The position numbers and the translations under genes are program-made. This document shows positions 32,550 through 40,688 of a stretch of 64,000 nucleotides of DNA, piece by piece; position 1 is the stretch's first letter; every line of letters starts with the position of its first letter. Below the pieces are notes generated by a model. It was not told the DNA's origin and made no database searches. It saw nothing but the letters and a program-made list of their open reading frames with translations. This DNA is from Bdellovibrionales bacterium. Lineage in GTDB: Bacteria > Bdellovibrionota > UBA1018. The stretch spans positions 1-64,000 of the forward strand of contig JAFEAP010000027.1 in the NCBI GenBank assembly GCA_018266355.1, in the 5' to 3' direction.

Positions 32550-32657
32550 GGCGAAGTCGGGGTCCTAAAACTGGGGCTCGGTGTCTCTTTGCTATCCCGC
32601 GGAGTCGGGTTTGGAAAGTTTCCGTTCGGGAAAAGTTTCGCAGAGAGTCGATCATGA

Positions 32658-33521
32658 GTGCGTCGCGTTAAATGGATGAAAAATCAGATGAAGCGTTTGT
32701 TATTCTCCCCGGTCTGCGAAATACTTCACTTTATCGTGCGTCTTCCCAGTGTCTTAGAACGAGCGGCCGTCCTTGCCGGCGACTTCAGCATTTTTGTCGG
32801 AGATACCTTCTCCTCCTTTCCGCGCATGTGGCGTCGCCGCGGCCTGGTCCTGAAACAGTGCGAATCCATCGGGGTGAGCTCGGGCGGGATCATCGTCGTC
32901 GCCGCGTCGTTTATGGGCGCCGTGCTCGGGTATCAGTTTTACGTGGCGTTTCGCCTCTTTAACGCCGAGGCCCTTCTCGGCGGGACCGTCGGCGTCGCCC
33001 TCTTCCGCGAACTCGCCCCGGTCATGACCGCGATCATGGTCACCGGTCGGGCGGGCGCCGCGATGGCCGCCGAAATCGGTTCGATGCGGATTTCCGAACA
33101 AGTCGACGCGCTCGACGTCATGGCCGTCGACCCGATCGAGTTCCTCGTCACTCCGCGGATCATCGCGGGTACGATCATGCTCCCGATCCTCGCGATCTTC
33201 TTCACCGCGGTCGCCTCCGTCGCCGGCGCCGCCGTCGCGTGCGGCGTGCTCGACCTCGACTCGACGATTTACTGGACCCAGTACGCGAAGGTCGTCGACA
33301 CGATCGACCTCGTTCACTGCACGACGAAAGGGGCGGCCTTCGGGATGATCCTGACTTGGGTCGGCTGCTTCAACGGATACCGCGCCCAGGGCGGAGCGAG
33401 CGCGGTGGGTCTCGCGACTCGGAATACCGTGGTCGCCTCCTGCCTCGCGATCCTCCTCGTCGACTACATCCTCACGAGTTTCCTGCCCTTCGGGTACCTC
33501 AGGTTAAAGGTGGAATCATGA
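32658..33521 (+). CDS. mlaE: MlaE family ABC permease
   Basis: This encodes 287 residues if GTG 32658 is used; ATG codons at 32676 and 32688 are alternatives. FRELAPVMTAIMVTGRAGAAMAAEIGSM near residue 115 and the EQVDALDVMAVDPIEFLVTPRIIAG block are the family signatures of the membrane subunit of the Mla/MCE phospholipid transporter. Five or so helices are seen. The MCE gene starts within its stop codon (ATGA). No MlaF-type ATPase is encoded anywhere in the window, so the energising subunit must lie elsewhere. Confidence 0.92.
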   Translation: MRRVKWMKNQMKRLLFSPVCEILHFIVRLPSVLERAAVLAGDFSIFVGDTFSSFPRMWRRRGLVLKQCESIGVSSGGIIVVAASFMGAVLGYQFYVAFRLFNAEALLGGTVGVALFRELAPVMTAIMVTGRAGAAMAAEIGSMRISEQVDALDVMAVDPIEFLVTPRIIAGTIMLPILAIFFTAVASVAGAAVACGVLDLDSTIYWTQYAKVVDTIDLVHCTTKGAAFGMILTWVGCFNGYRAQGGASAVGLATRNTVVASCLAILLVDYILTSFLPFGYLRLKVES

Positions 33522-35185
33522 ATCCTACGGAAGCCAGCAAAGCCACGACCGTCCGGGTCGGCCTTTTCACTCTCTTCGGGCTCGCGCTCGTCGGCGCGTT
33601 CACCGTCTTCGTGAACGACAAACCCTACTGGTGGCGGAAGTGCGAACCCGTCTACATCAGCGTCGAAGACGCCACGGGTTTGAAGACGAAGTCCCCGATC
33701 CGCTCCCTCGGCCTCCAAGTCGGTTACCTCCACTCGGTAGAACTCACCGAAACGCGCGTGAAGCTCGGCGTCTGTATCACCGCGCCGATCGAAATCCTTC
33801 CGGACACCCGCGCCTACATCCGCGGCGAAGGGTTCCTCGGCGATAAGTTCGTCGAGTTGAAACCGGTCCGTTACGTCGGCGAAGTCCGCGTCGGTCCGCG
33901 CGAGCACCACGAAGTCGCTCCGCCGGCTCCGGCGGCTTCGGCCTCGCCGTCCGCGACGACTTCCGCCTCGACGACGTCGGCGAACGAGAATCGCCGTCCG
34001 GGCTCGGTGGCGAAGGGAGCGAAGAAGGGAAACTCGCTCCTTCGAAACGAGCTCTCTCGCGAAGAAAACCTCGATCCGAAAAAGGCCCTCGAAGCGAAGC
34101 CGGTCGAGATCGAGAAGGAAGTCCAGCCGGACACCTCCGAACTCGAAAAGGGTTCGGAAGGTTACCCGTTCCATACCTCGATGGTCCGTTTCCTCGATCT
34201 CCTCGTACCGTCCGCGCGCGCCGAAGACGTCTCGAACGCGAAAGAAGTCCCGGTCGGTTCGAGTAACCGCGACATGGATAAGCTCATCGAGCAATCGAAC
34301 AAGCTCATGATCGAGATGACGGACCTCACGAAGAACCTGAAGGAGGGTCTCCAGCCCAAGGAACTTCGCGAGACGATCCAACAACTCAATAAGACGCTCC
34401 AAAGCGCCGGTAAGGCGCTTTCGCCGGAAGGCGGCCTGAACTCGACCGCTCGCCGCGCCCTCGAGAAGCTCGAGAAGGCTTTCGAAGCGATGCAGGCCCA
34501 AATGGAACGGATCAACCGCGGCGAAGGCTCGGTCGGCCGGATCCTGAACGATCCCGTCTACGCCGACGAAGCGCTCAAGGCGATGAAGAATCTGAACAAG
34601 CTGCTGAACAAGGCGGCCGATATCCTCTTCATGGTCCGTCTCGGCGCCGAACAGCTGCCGGCTTATGACGGCGGCCGGGGCTACTTCCAACTTCAGATCT
34701 TCCCGAACCCGACCCGCTATTACCTGATCGGCGTCACGATCGACCCGCGAGGTCGCCGGACGGTCTTGAACACGACGACGACTTCGAACGGCCAGAGCAC
34801 GGCGGTTTCGAGCGAGCAGATCGAAGAGGGGGGACTCCTCCTCACGGGGATGTTCGGTAAGGTGTTCTGGAACCGTTTCGACGTCGCGGCCGGCGCGCTT
34901 CACAGCGACGGCGCGGTTTCGATCGGCCTCCACCTCGGACCGGTCGGTTCGGAGCGGATGTTCACCGTCCGAAACGACATCTACGTCCGCGGTCAAGGCG
35001 TCGGACTGAACGATCGCCTTTCGGTGATCGCCCAGCCGTTCCTCCATAACGATTTCCTCGGCTCGCTCTTCGTCGAGGGCGGACTCGAATCGTTCCGGAA
35101 ATACAACGGAAAGACCTCGGCCTTCTTCGGCGGCGGCGTGACCTTCAGCGACGACGACATCAAGCTCCTCTTCGCCTTCAAGTGA
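33518..35185 (+). CDS. MCE/MlaD-family protein with long linker and barrel-like C-terminus
   Basis: This encodes 555 residues from the ATG at 33518 with AAGGTGG upstream. An N-terminal membrane anchor (about 12-32) is followed by one MCE domain (about 40-125; VEDATGLKTKSPIRSLGLQVGYL and GEGFLGDKFVELKP). Next come a Ser/Ala/Thr-rich linker, a helical region (about 245-370) with NRGEGSVGRILNDP, and about 180 beta-rich residues ending LLFAFK. This last part looks like outer-membrane strands. Such a chain could span from the inner to the outer membrane and conduct lipids with MlaE. Confidence 0.87.
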   Translation: MNPTEASKATTVRVGLFTLFGLALVGAFTVFVNDKPYWWRKCEPVYISVEDATGLKTKSPIRSLGLQVGYLHSVELTETRVKLGVCITAPIEILPDTRAYIRGEGFLGDKFVELKPVRYVGEVRVGPREHHEVAPPAPAASASPSATTSASTTSANENRRPGSVAKGAKKGNSLLRNELSREENLDPKKALEAKPVEIEKEVQPDTSELEKGSEGYPFHTSMVRFLDLLVPSARAEDVSNAKEVPVGSSNRDMDKLIEQSNKLMIEMTDLTKNLKEGLQPKELRETIQQLNKTLQSAGKALSPEGGLNSTARRALEKLEKAFEAMQAQMERINRGEGSVGRILNDPVYADEALKAMKNLNKLLNKAADILFMVRLGAEQLPAYDGGRGYFQLQIFPNPTRYYLIGVTIDPRGRRTVLNTTTTSNGQSTAVSSEQIEEGGLLLTGMFGKVFWNRFDVAAGALHSDGAVSIGLHLGPVGSERMFTVRNDIYVRGQGVGLNDRLSVIAQPFLHNDFLGSLFVEGGLESFRKYNGKTSAFFGGGVTFSDDDIKLLFAFK

Positions 35186-36102
35186 TGAGACGGCTCGGGT
35201 TTGCCCTCCTTCTGATCGCGGCCGGTGCGGCGTACGCCGACGACGCCGCTTGGGAAGCGGGGGCGCTTTGGGCGGACGGGAATCCGAAGTTCACCGAAAA
35301 AGGATCGCGCGATTTCCAGTCGAACGGGCCGATGCTCCGGTCGATCCGGGTGTCTAAGCGCGAGCTTCCGGCGGGGGAAACCTGCGCGTCGACGCTCGCT
35401 CGGGTGCGCGGCCACTCGAGCGGTCCGGCGTTCGAACTCGATTCGCCGGGGCGCTTCGCGGGGTGGGACGATTTCTCCGACGATCGGGACGCGGTCGACG
35501 GGTGCGACGGCTTTCCGTGTAAGATCAAGTTCAACGAACCCGAATCGCTCGCGATCGCGGCAAAACCGAAGGCCGAGCGTCTCGCGGAAGTCCTCCGCCA
35601 AGTCGAGAATCGCGTGCGCGATTACGCGAAGACCTTCCGCCGGAAGGGCTACGACCTGCCCGAGGACGCGATCGATCCCTGGAAGGAATTCCCGAAGCAC
35701 GGCCACGAGATCCCGCCCGCGCTCTTGAAGGAAAAGCCGAAGTTCTTCGCGCGCAAGCTCAAGTTCGGCGAGGGGAACTACCGTCCGCTCCGCCAGGTTT
35801 TCGACGAGCGGACGCTCGTCACGAAGGATCGCCTCGTGCGCATCTCGCGCGACGTTTACACCGCCCACTATTTCGACGGGTGGGGGGAGTGGCTCGAAGT
35901 CCGGTGCGCGAAGGACGGAAAGAGCGTCCTCGTGCTCCAAGACCTCCTCATGGAGTTCGACCTCCTGAAGAACACCGATTTCTTTTCCCGCATCGCGCGA
36001 CCGAAGATGCGTCAGGGCGTCGACCAGGAGAGCCTGCGCTACCAAAAGGAGCAAGCGGAACGCCTTTTTTCGAAGACCGCGGTCCTGTCCGCCGGCCAAT
36101 AG
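35185..36102 (+). CDS. Exported protein of unknown function, Mla-linked
   Basis: This encodes 305 residues from the ATG at 35185, which shares a base with the MCE stop (an in-frame GTG lies 3 nt earlier). The signal peptide MRRLGFALLLIAAGAAYADD precedes a charged, mixed-fold mature region with four or five cysteines, three of them near residues 72 and 112-117. The coupling to mlaE and mce suggests that it is a periplasmic partner of the transporter, but it does not look like MlaC and no family is recognised. Confidence 0.72.
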   Translation: MRRLGFALLLIAAGAAYADDAAWEAGALWADGNPKFTEKGSRDFQSNGPMLRSIRVSKRELPAGETCASTLARVRGHSSGPAFELDSPGRFAGWDDFSDDRDAVDGCDGFPCKIKFNEPESLAIAAKPKAERLAEVLRQVENRVRDYAKTFRRKGYDLPEDAIDPWKEFPKHGHEIPPALLKEKPKFFARKLKFGEGNYRPLRQVFDERTLVTKDRLVRISRDVYTAHYFDGWGEWLEVRCAKDGKSVLVLQDLLMEFDLLKNTDFFSRIARPKMRQGVDQESLRYQKEQAERLFSKTAVLSAGQ

Positions 36103-36126
36103 CGGTGGCCGATCGAAAGGAAAAAG

Positions 36127-36160
36127 GAAAAGCCCGGAGACGTGCGGCCCCCGGGCTTTT
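36127..36160. terminator. Bidirectional intrinsic terminator
   Basis: A 10-bp stem (AAAAGCCCGG with CCGGGCTTTT) around a 13-14-nt loop lies between the convergent genes ending at 36102 and 36181. The A-rich left and T-rich right sides allow use in both directions. Confidence 0.75.
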
Positions 36161-36180
36161 CGACGGTCGGTAATCGGAGG

Positions 36181-36771
36181 TCAGGCGACTTTCTTCGTCG
36201 ATCCCCGCCGCTCGGTCTTGAGGACGGGCAGGATCAGGTTCCCGTAGGCGTTGACGAACTCCCCGAAGACGCGCGCGCCCTTTTCGGCGATGTCGAAGTC
36301 CTTTTTCGAGAAGTGACAGAAGTTCACGTGGAATTGGTGGATGGTCCGGAGGATCGCCGAGACGCGGTCGTGCGGCGAGTAGTCCTTCGACTCAACGTAG
36401 AGGTACGTCAGCTGGCGAATGGCCGCGATTTCGTCGGATTCGACTTGGGTATTCGTGCGGCGGTCGAGGAATTTCACGCCTTCGCCGAGTTCCTTCACGA
36501 TGAAATCGCGCGCGTTCGCGAATTCTTTCGTGTCCACGAGGTCGTTCATCGTCCGCGGATTCTTCGCGTAGAGGTACTCGACGCAGGCGGAGACGCCGTC
36601 GTATTCGCCGCGCACGTCGTTCTCGCGGAAGAGCCAGGTGAGGCAACGAAGGCCCGTATAGAGGAATTGGAAGCGGCCGAACGGAGTCTCTTCGCCGCGG
36701 GAGAGAGTGACCCACTGTTCGTAGGTTTCGATTTGGGACGGAACGAAGTCGGTTTTCTTGCGATAGATCAT
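36181..36771 (-). CDS. Cytoplasmic protein of unknown function
   Basis: This encodes 196 residues, with no signal or membrane segment. It is helical, rich in aromatics and charged residues, with three cysteines. Segments such as RFQFLYTGLRCLTWLFREND and TIHQFHVNFCHFSKKDFD look like packed helices. I do not recognise a family. It is flanked by terminators on both sides, so it is a single-gene unit. The 228-bp gap on its upstream side (36772-36999) shows only the next gene's terminator. Confidence 0.65.
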   Translation of the reverse strand: MIYRKKTDFVPSQIETYEQWVTLSRGEETPFGRFQFLYTGLRCLTWLFRENDVRGEYDGVSACVEYLYAKNPRTMNDLVDTKEFANARDFIVKELGEGVKFLDRRTNTQVESDEIAAIRQLTYLYVESKDYSPHDRVSAILRTIHQFHVNFCHFSKKDFDIAEKGARVFGEFVNAYGNLILPVLKTERRGSTKKVA

Positions 36772-36942
36772 TTCGATTCCCCTCCTGAGGGGTTTGGTTT
36801 TCGTGAGTGATCATGATCGGAAGAAAGCGACACGCGCGGTACCGGGGGTTTTTCGACGGCGGAGTTTCGATTGGAGTTTCGGGCGACTAGCTTTCCCAAG
36901 CCGTTCTACCCGGGGAGTCGAGCGGGGTGAGTCATCCGGGAC

Positions 36943-36971
36943 CAAAAAAAAGAGACGCGGTTTCCCGCGTC
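36943..36971 (-). terminator. Intrinsic terminator
   Basis: On the minus strand a 7-8 bp GC-rich stem (36954-36960 with 36965-36971) is followed by a run of U residues (36944-36950). It lies 29 nt after the stop of the membrane protein gene at 37000. Confidence 0.85.
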
Positions 36972-36999
36972 CCCGTTTCAATACGATTTAAGCCGTCGA

Positions 37000-37695
37000 C
37001 TAGAGCGTGATTTCGATCACGGCGTAAAGCACGACCGCGAGCGCGAATCCGCAGTGGATCACGCCCTTGATGCTCGTCATCGGACCGGTCTTCCCCTTCA
37101 CGCCGTTGAAGGTGAGGACCGCGATGATCGCGCCGACGATCGCGGCGCAGAGGCCGAACTTCGAGTTCTCGTCCGGAACGATCGTGAGGTGATTCGACGC
37201 CGCCATGAAGAAGAGCATCGGGATCGAAAAGAGCGTGTTCGTCCGCGAGGCGAGGCCCGCCTTCGCTCCGGCCGCCGCGGCTTCCGGAAGGGCCTTCCCG
37301 CCGGTGGCCGCCGCCGTCGCCGAAGCGATGACGATCTTCTGGTTCGGCCAGATGATCAGCCAGACGTTTAGGAACATGATCGTTCCGAGGGTCATCCCGG
37401 TGAGGATGCAGACGCCCCAGGACGTCGCGAAGTTGAAGCCCATATGCAGGCGGCCCGTGATGAGGCAGACGCCGGTGAGGAACGTGAAGAGCGCGGCGTA
37501 GCGGAACCACCAGAGGGCGCGCGGGACGAGTTTTTGGACCGCGCCCGACTTCGTCGCGGCGTCGGTTTCGGCGAAGAACGCGCCTTGGACGAAGTTGAAG
37601 TAGTAGAGGAGGCCGATCCAGGTCACGCCGAAGAAAATGTGCAGCCAACGAAAGAGGAACAGAATGCCGTCCATCGTAAAGAGGGCGATGTTCAT
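37000..37695 (-). CDS. Urate-oxidase-N-like (PuuD-type) membrane protein
   Basis: This encodes 231 residues with six or more helices. The first half, with FRWLHIFFGVTWIGLLYYFNFVQ and KLVPRALWWFRYAALFTFLTGV, matches the membrane domain found at the N-terminus of PuuD urate oxidases (PF06181). The cytochrome c part of PuuD is missing. An Ala/Gly-rich loop lies near residues 125-148. Conserved histidines (His19, His84, His168) could hold heme. The biochemical role is unknown; urate oxidation cannot be claimed without the electron-transfer domain. Confidence 0.75.
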   Translation of the reverse strand: MNIALFTMDGILFLFRWLHIFFGVTWIGLLYYFNFVQGAFFAETDAATKSGAVQKLVPRALWWFRYAALFTFLTGVCLITGRLHMGFNFATSWGVCILTGMTLGTIMFLNVWLIIWPNQKIVIASATAAATGGKALPEAAAAGAKAGLASRTNTLFSIPMLFFMAASNHLTIVPDENSKFGLCAAIVGAIIAVLTFNGVKGKTGPMTSIKGVIHCGFALAVVLYAVIEITL

Positions 37696-37752
37696 GAGGA
37701 CTTCTCCTTGAAAGAGTGGGAATTCGCTATGACTCAGATTGTTACTAAGTCG

Positions 37753-38427
37753 CTAGAGCAGCTCAAGCACTTTCTTCAGATTCTTTTCGTCGATGCACGC
37801 CTTCGCGACTTCGCGGAGCTTCGGTTTTCCTCGGAAAGCGATGCCGAATCCCGCCCGGGAGAGCATCGGGACGTCGTTCGCGCCGTCGCCGATCGCGACC
37901 GTGTGGGAAAGCGGGATCTCGAGCTCGGCCGCGACGAGGACGAGGGCTTTCGCCTTCTCCTCGGCGTTCACGATCGGCGGGACGACATGGCCGGTGGCGA
38001 CCCCGTCGACCATTTCGAGCTGGTTCATCACGAGGGCGTCCGCGCCGCCGATATCCCGCGCGTACCGCTCGGCGAGCAGGTCGAAGCCGCCCGAGATGAT
38101 CCCGATCGCGTGCCCCATGAGTTTTAATTCGCCGATCAAGTCGAGCGCGCCGACCATGAGCGGGATTCGGTCGTAGACGCGGTCGACGTCCGCGAGGGTG
38201 AGGCCCTTCAGCTTCGCGATTCTGCGCCGGAGGGATTCGTCGAAGTCCATCTCGCCGCGCATCGCCGCCTCGGTGATCTTCGCGACCTCGTCGTAGATCC
38301 CGCGTTCGCGGGCGAATTCGTCGACGCCCTCGCCGTCGATCAGAGTCGAGTCCATGTCGAAGACGAAGAGGCCCCGTTCGCGGCGGAGGAAGTTCAGCGG
38401 TTTCGTCGGGTCGACTTTCGCGGTCAT
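37753..38427 (-). CDS. serB: Phosphoserine phosphatase
   Basis: This encodes 224 residues. HAD-superfamily motifs are complete: the nucleophile in VFDMDSTLI (Asp24, Asp26), Ser112-Gly-Gly in IISGGFD, Lys160, and GDGANDVPML (Asp181, Asp185). The EGVDEFARERG cap segment is typical of SerB. It has no ACT domain, unlike many proteobacterial forms. It catalyses the last step of serine synthesis. The nitrilase gene lies 12 bp upstream, so they share a transcript. Confidence 0.93.
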   Translation of the reverse strand: MTAKVDPTKPLNFLRRERGLFVFDMDSTLIDGEGVDEFARERGIYDEVAKITEAAMRGEMDFDESLRRRIAKLKGLTLADVDRVYDRIPLMVGALDLIGELKLMGHAIGIISGGFDLLAERYARDIGGADALVMNQLEMVDGVATGHVVPPIVNAEEKAKALVLVAAELEIPLSHTVAIGDGANDVPMLSRAGFGIAFRGKPKLREVAKACIDEKNLKKVLELL

Positions 38428-38439
38428 GCTCGGATGATC

Positions 38440-39297
38440 CTACTTCAATCGGCGATGGGCAAGCGCCGGGAGCTTCGCGCGGATCTCGAAAAGCGATCCG
38501 TAGTCGAGGTCGGCGATGACGACTCCGATCCCCGCCGGGCGCTCGGCGATGATGCGGCCCCAGGGATCGACGATTCGGGTGTGGCCGTGGCACTCGCGGC
38601 CCGGAAACGGCTTTCCGGTCTGGCCGGGGGCAACGAGGAAGCACTGGTTCTCGATCGCGCGTGCGCGAGTGAGAACGTCCCAGTGGGCTTTCCCGGTGAC
38701 CGCCGTGAAAGCGGCCGGGACGAAGAGGGTGTGGGCCGCGGCATCCGCGTGCCGGCGATAGAGCTCGGGAAAGCGGACATCGTAACAAATCGAGAGCCCG
38801 AGGTTTCCCCACGGCGTGACGGCGGTCACCGCCTTCTTTCCGGGCGCGACGTCGTCCGATTCCTTGTAGGAGCGGTCTCCCGGGACGTTCACGTCGAAGA
38901 GGTGGATCTTGTCGTAACGGGCGAAGAGGTCGCCCTCGGGCGAGAAGAGAATCGAGGTATTGAACACCTTTCCGGCGGTCGCGCGGAAAGGAAGGCTGCC
39001 GGCGAGGAGCCAGACGTCGGCCTCGGCGGCCCATTCCTGGAGGATGCCGACGAGGTTTCCGCGCGGGGCTTGGGCATGTTTCAGGTAATCGCCTGTCGAG
39101 TCGGAGAAGAGGAGCATGTTCTCGGGGAACGCGACGATGTTCGGATCCGAACGAAGCGCCTCGTCGAGGAGTTCGCGGGCTTGGCCGAGGTTCCGGTCGA
39201 TATCCGGGCCGGAGGACATCTGGATGGCCGCGACGCGCGGATTCGCGGGGGGGAGGGTGAATTTCGGCTTGGGAGACGCCTTTTTTCCGGGGCTCAT
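38440..39297 (-). CDS. Carbon-nitrogen hydrolase (Nit1/deaminated glutathione amidase type)
   Basis: This encodes 285 residues. The nitrilase triad is visible: Glu59 in VAFPENM, Lys130 in YDKIHLFDV and Cys171 in SICYDVRFPELYR. These blocks are closest in wording to the Nit1/Nit2 branch that repairs deaminated glutathione or alpha-ketoglutaramate. The N-terminal extension is Lys/Pro-rich. It is cytoplasmic and co-transcribed with serB. Confidence 0.87.
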   Translation of the reverse strand: MSPGKKASPKPKFTLPPANPRVAAIQMSSGPDIDRNLGQARELLDEALRSDPNIVAFPENMLLFSDSTGDYLKHAQAPRGNLVGILQEWAAEADVWLLAGSLPFRATAGKVFNTSILFSPEGDLFARYDKIHLFDVNVPGDRSYKESDDVAPGKKAVTAVTPWGNLGLSICYDVRFPELYRRHADAAAHTLFVPAAFTAVTGKAHWDVLTRARAIENQCFLVAPGQTGKPFPGRECHGHTRIVDPWGRIIAERPAGIGVVIADLDYGSLFEIRAKLPALAHRRLK

Positions 39298-39355
39298 GAC
39301 CCGACCCTACCTCGGCGCGAGTGTTTTTTCGCCGGCTTTCCGCTAGAGTGACGCC

Positions 39356-40669
39356 ATGTGCGCCTTCCTTTCGACGCAGCCCTATAAGGGTACCCGCGAC
39401 TTTTATCCCGACGAAATGAAGATCCGGTCTTGGATCTTCGATCGCATGCGCAAGGCTTGCCGGAGCTTCGGATACCAGGAATACGACGGGCCGATGCTCG
39501 AGCCGTTCGAACTCTACGCCGCGAAGTCGGGCGAGGAGATCGTGAATCAGCAGCTATACTGGATGATCGACCGGGGCGAGCGGAAGATGGCCGTGCGGCC
39601 CGAGATGACGCCGACTCTCGCGCGGATGGTTGCGGGCAAGGTGAGCGAGCTTCCGAAACCGGTCCGCTGGTTCTCGATCCCGAACCTCTGGCGTTACGAG
39701 CGGCCGCAGCGCGGACGCTTGCGCGAGCATTGGCAGCTGAACGTCGACGTACTCGGGGGGGATTCGCTCCTCGCGGACGCCGAACTCCTCACGCTCGCGC
39801 TCGACATGATGAAATCGTTCGGCGGCGAGAAACACGTTTCGATCCGCGTGAACAATCGCCGGCTGATGGACGAGTTCTTCGCGAAGAAACTCGGTCTCGC
39901 GCCCGAGCAAACCCTGCGCGTGGTGAAACTCATCGACGCGCGGGCGAAGATCGGCGAGGAAAAGTTCGCCGCCGGACTCGCGGAAGCGGGCGTCGCGCCG
40001 ACCGTGAAGCAGGAACTCGAGAAGTTTTTCGCGTCCTCGCTCGCGAATCTCGCGAATGCGATGCCGTGCGCGGGCGTCGACGAGCTGACGAAGCTCTTCG
40101 GGTTCCTCTCCGAGTCGGGCATCACGGTGAGCGGAAATCCGACCGACGGGACCTCGCAGGTCGTTTTCGATCCGATGATCATGCGCGGACTCGATTACTA
40201 CACCGGGACGGTCTTCGAGATGTTCGACACGAGTCCCGAGAATCGCCGGGCGATGTTCGGCGGCGGCCGCTACGACAACCTCGTCGGCCTCTTCGGTAAG
40301 GATAAGCTCTCGGGCGTCGGCTTCGGGATGGGGGACGTCACGCTTCGGGATTTCCTCGAGACCCACGGCTTGCTGCCGAAGATGGAGTCTTCGGTCGACG
40401 TCTACGTTTCGCTGCCGAAACCGGAGCTTCGCGGTCGCGCGGAATCGATCGCGCGCGAACTGCGCGCGGCCGGACTGCGCGTGATTACTCCGCTCGAAGT
40501 GGGCGGATTCGGCGCGCAACTCAAGCAAGCCGTGAAACACTCCGCGCGGTTCGCCGTGCTCTTCGGCGATACGGAATACGCCGCCGGAAAGGTCATCGTG
40601 AAGGACCTCGAGAAGAACGCGCAGTCGGAAGTCCCGTTCGCGGGCGTGGTCGAGGCGTGCCGAGCCTAA
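39356..40669 (+). CDS. hisS: Histidyl-tRNA synthetase
   Basis: This encodes 437 residues. Class II motifs are present: PYKGTRDFYPDE at the start, motif 2 in WRYERPQRGRLREHWQLNVDVLG, the histidine-binding block MIMRGLDYYTGTVFE near residue 279, and motif 3 in SGVGFGMGDVTL. An anticodon-binding domain follows from about residue 340. Length is normal. It faces the YgiQ-type gene tail to tail with 19 bp between, containing overlapping short inverted repeats of the GCCGAGCCT type. Confidence 0.95.
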   Translation: MCAFLSTQPYKGTRDFYPDEMKIRSWIFDRMRKACRSFGYQEYDGPMLEPFELYAAKSGEEIVNQQLYWMIDRGERKMAVRPEMTPTLARMVAGKVSELPKPVRWFSIPNLWRYERPQRGRLREHWQLNVDVLGGDSLLADAELLTLALDMMKSFGGEKHVSIRVNNRRLMDEFFAKKLGLAPEQTLRVVKLIDARAKIGEEKFAAGLAEAGVAPTVKQELEKFFASSLANLANAMPCAGVDELTKLFGFLSESGITVSGNPTDGTSQVVFDPMIMRGLDYYTGTVFEMFDTSPENRRAMFGGGRYDNLVGLFGKDKLSGVGFGMGDVTLRDFLETHGLLPKMESSVDVYVSLPKPELRGRAESIARELRAAGLRVITPLEVGGFGAQLKQAVKHSARFAVLFGDTEYAAGKVIVKDLEKNAQSEVPFAGVVEACRA

Positions 40670-40688
40670 GGCTCGAGGCTTGCCGAGC

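Noticed and set aside
30681-32657. Plus-strand 658-codon frame
   Set aside because: Antisense of the MMPL exporter, which has clear RND motifs; the plus frame has no ribosome site or domain.
33464-35047. Minus-strand 527-codon frame
   Set aside because: Antisense of the MCE gene, Arg/Asp/Leu-rich, starting inside mlaE.
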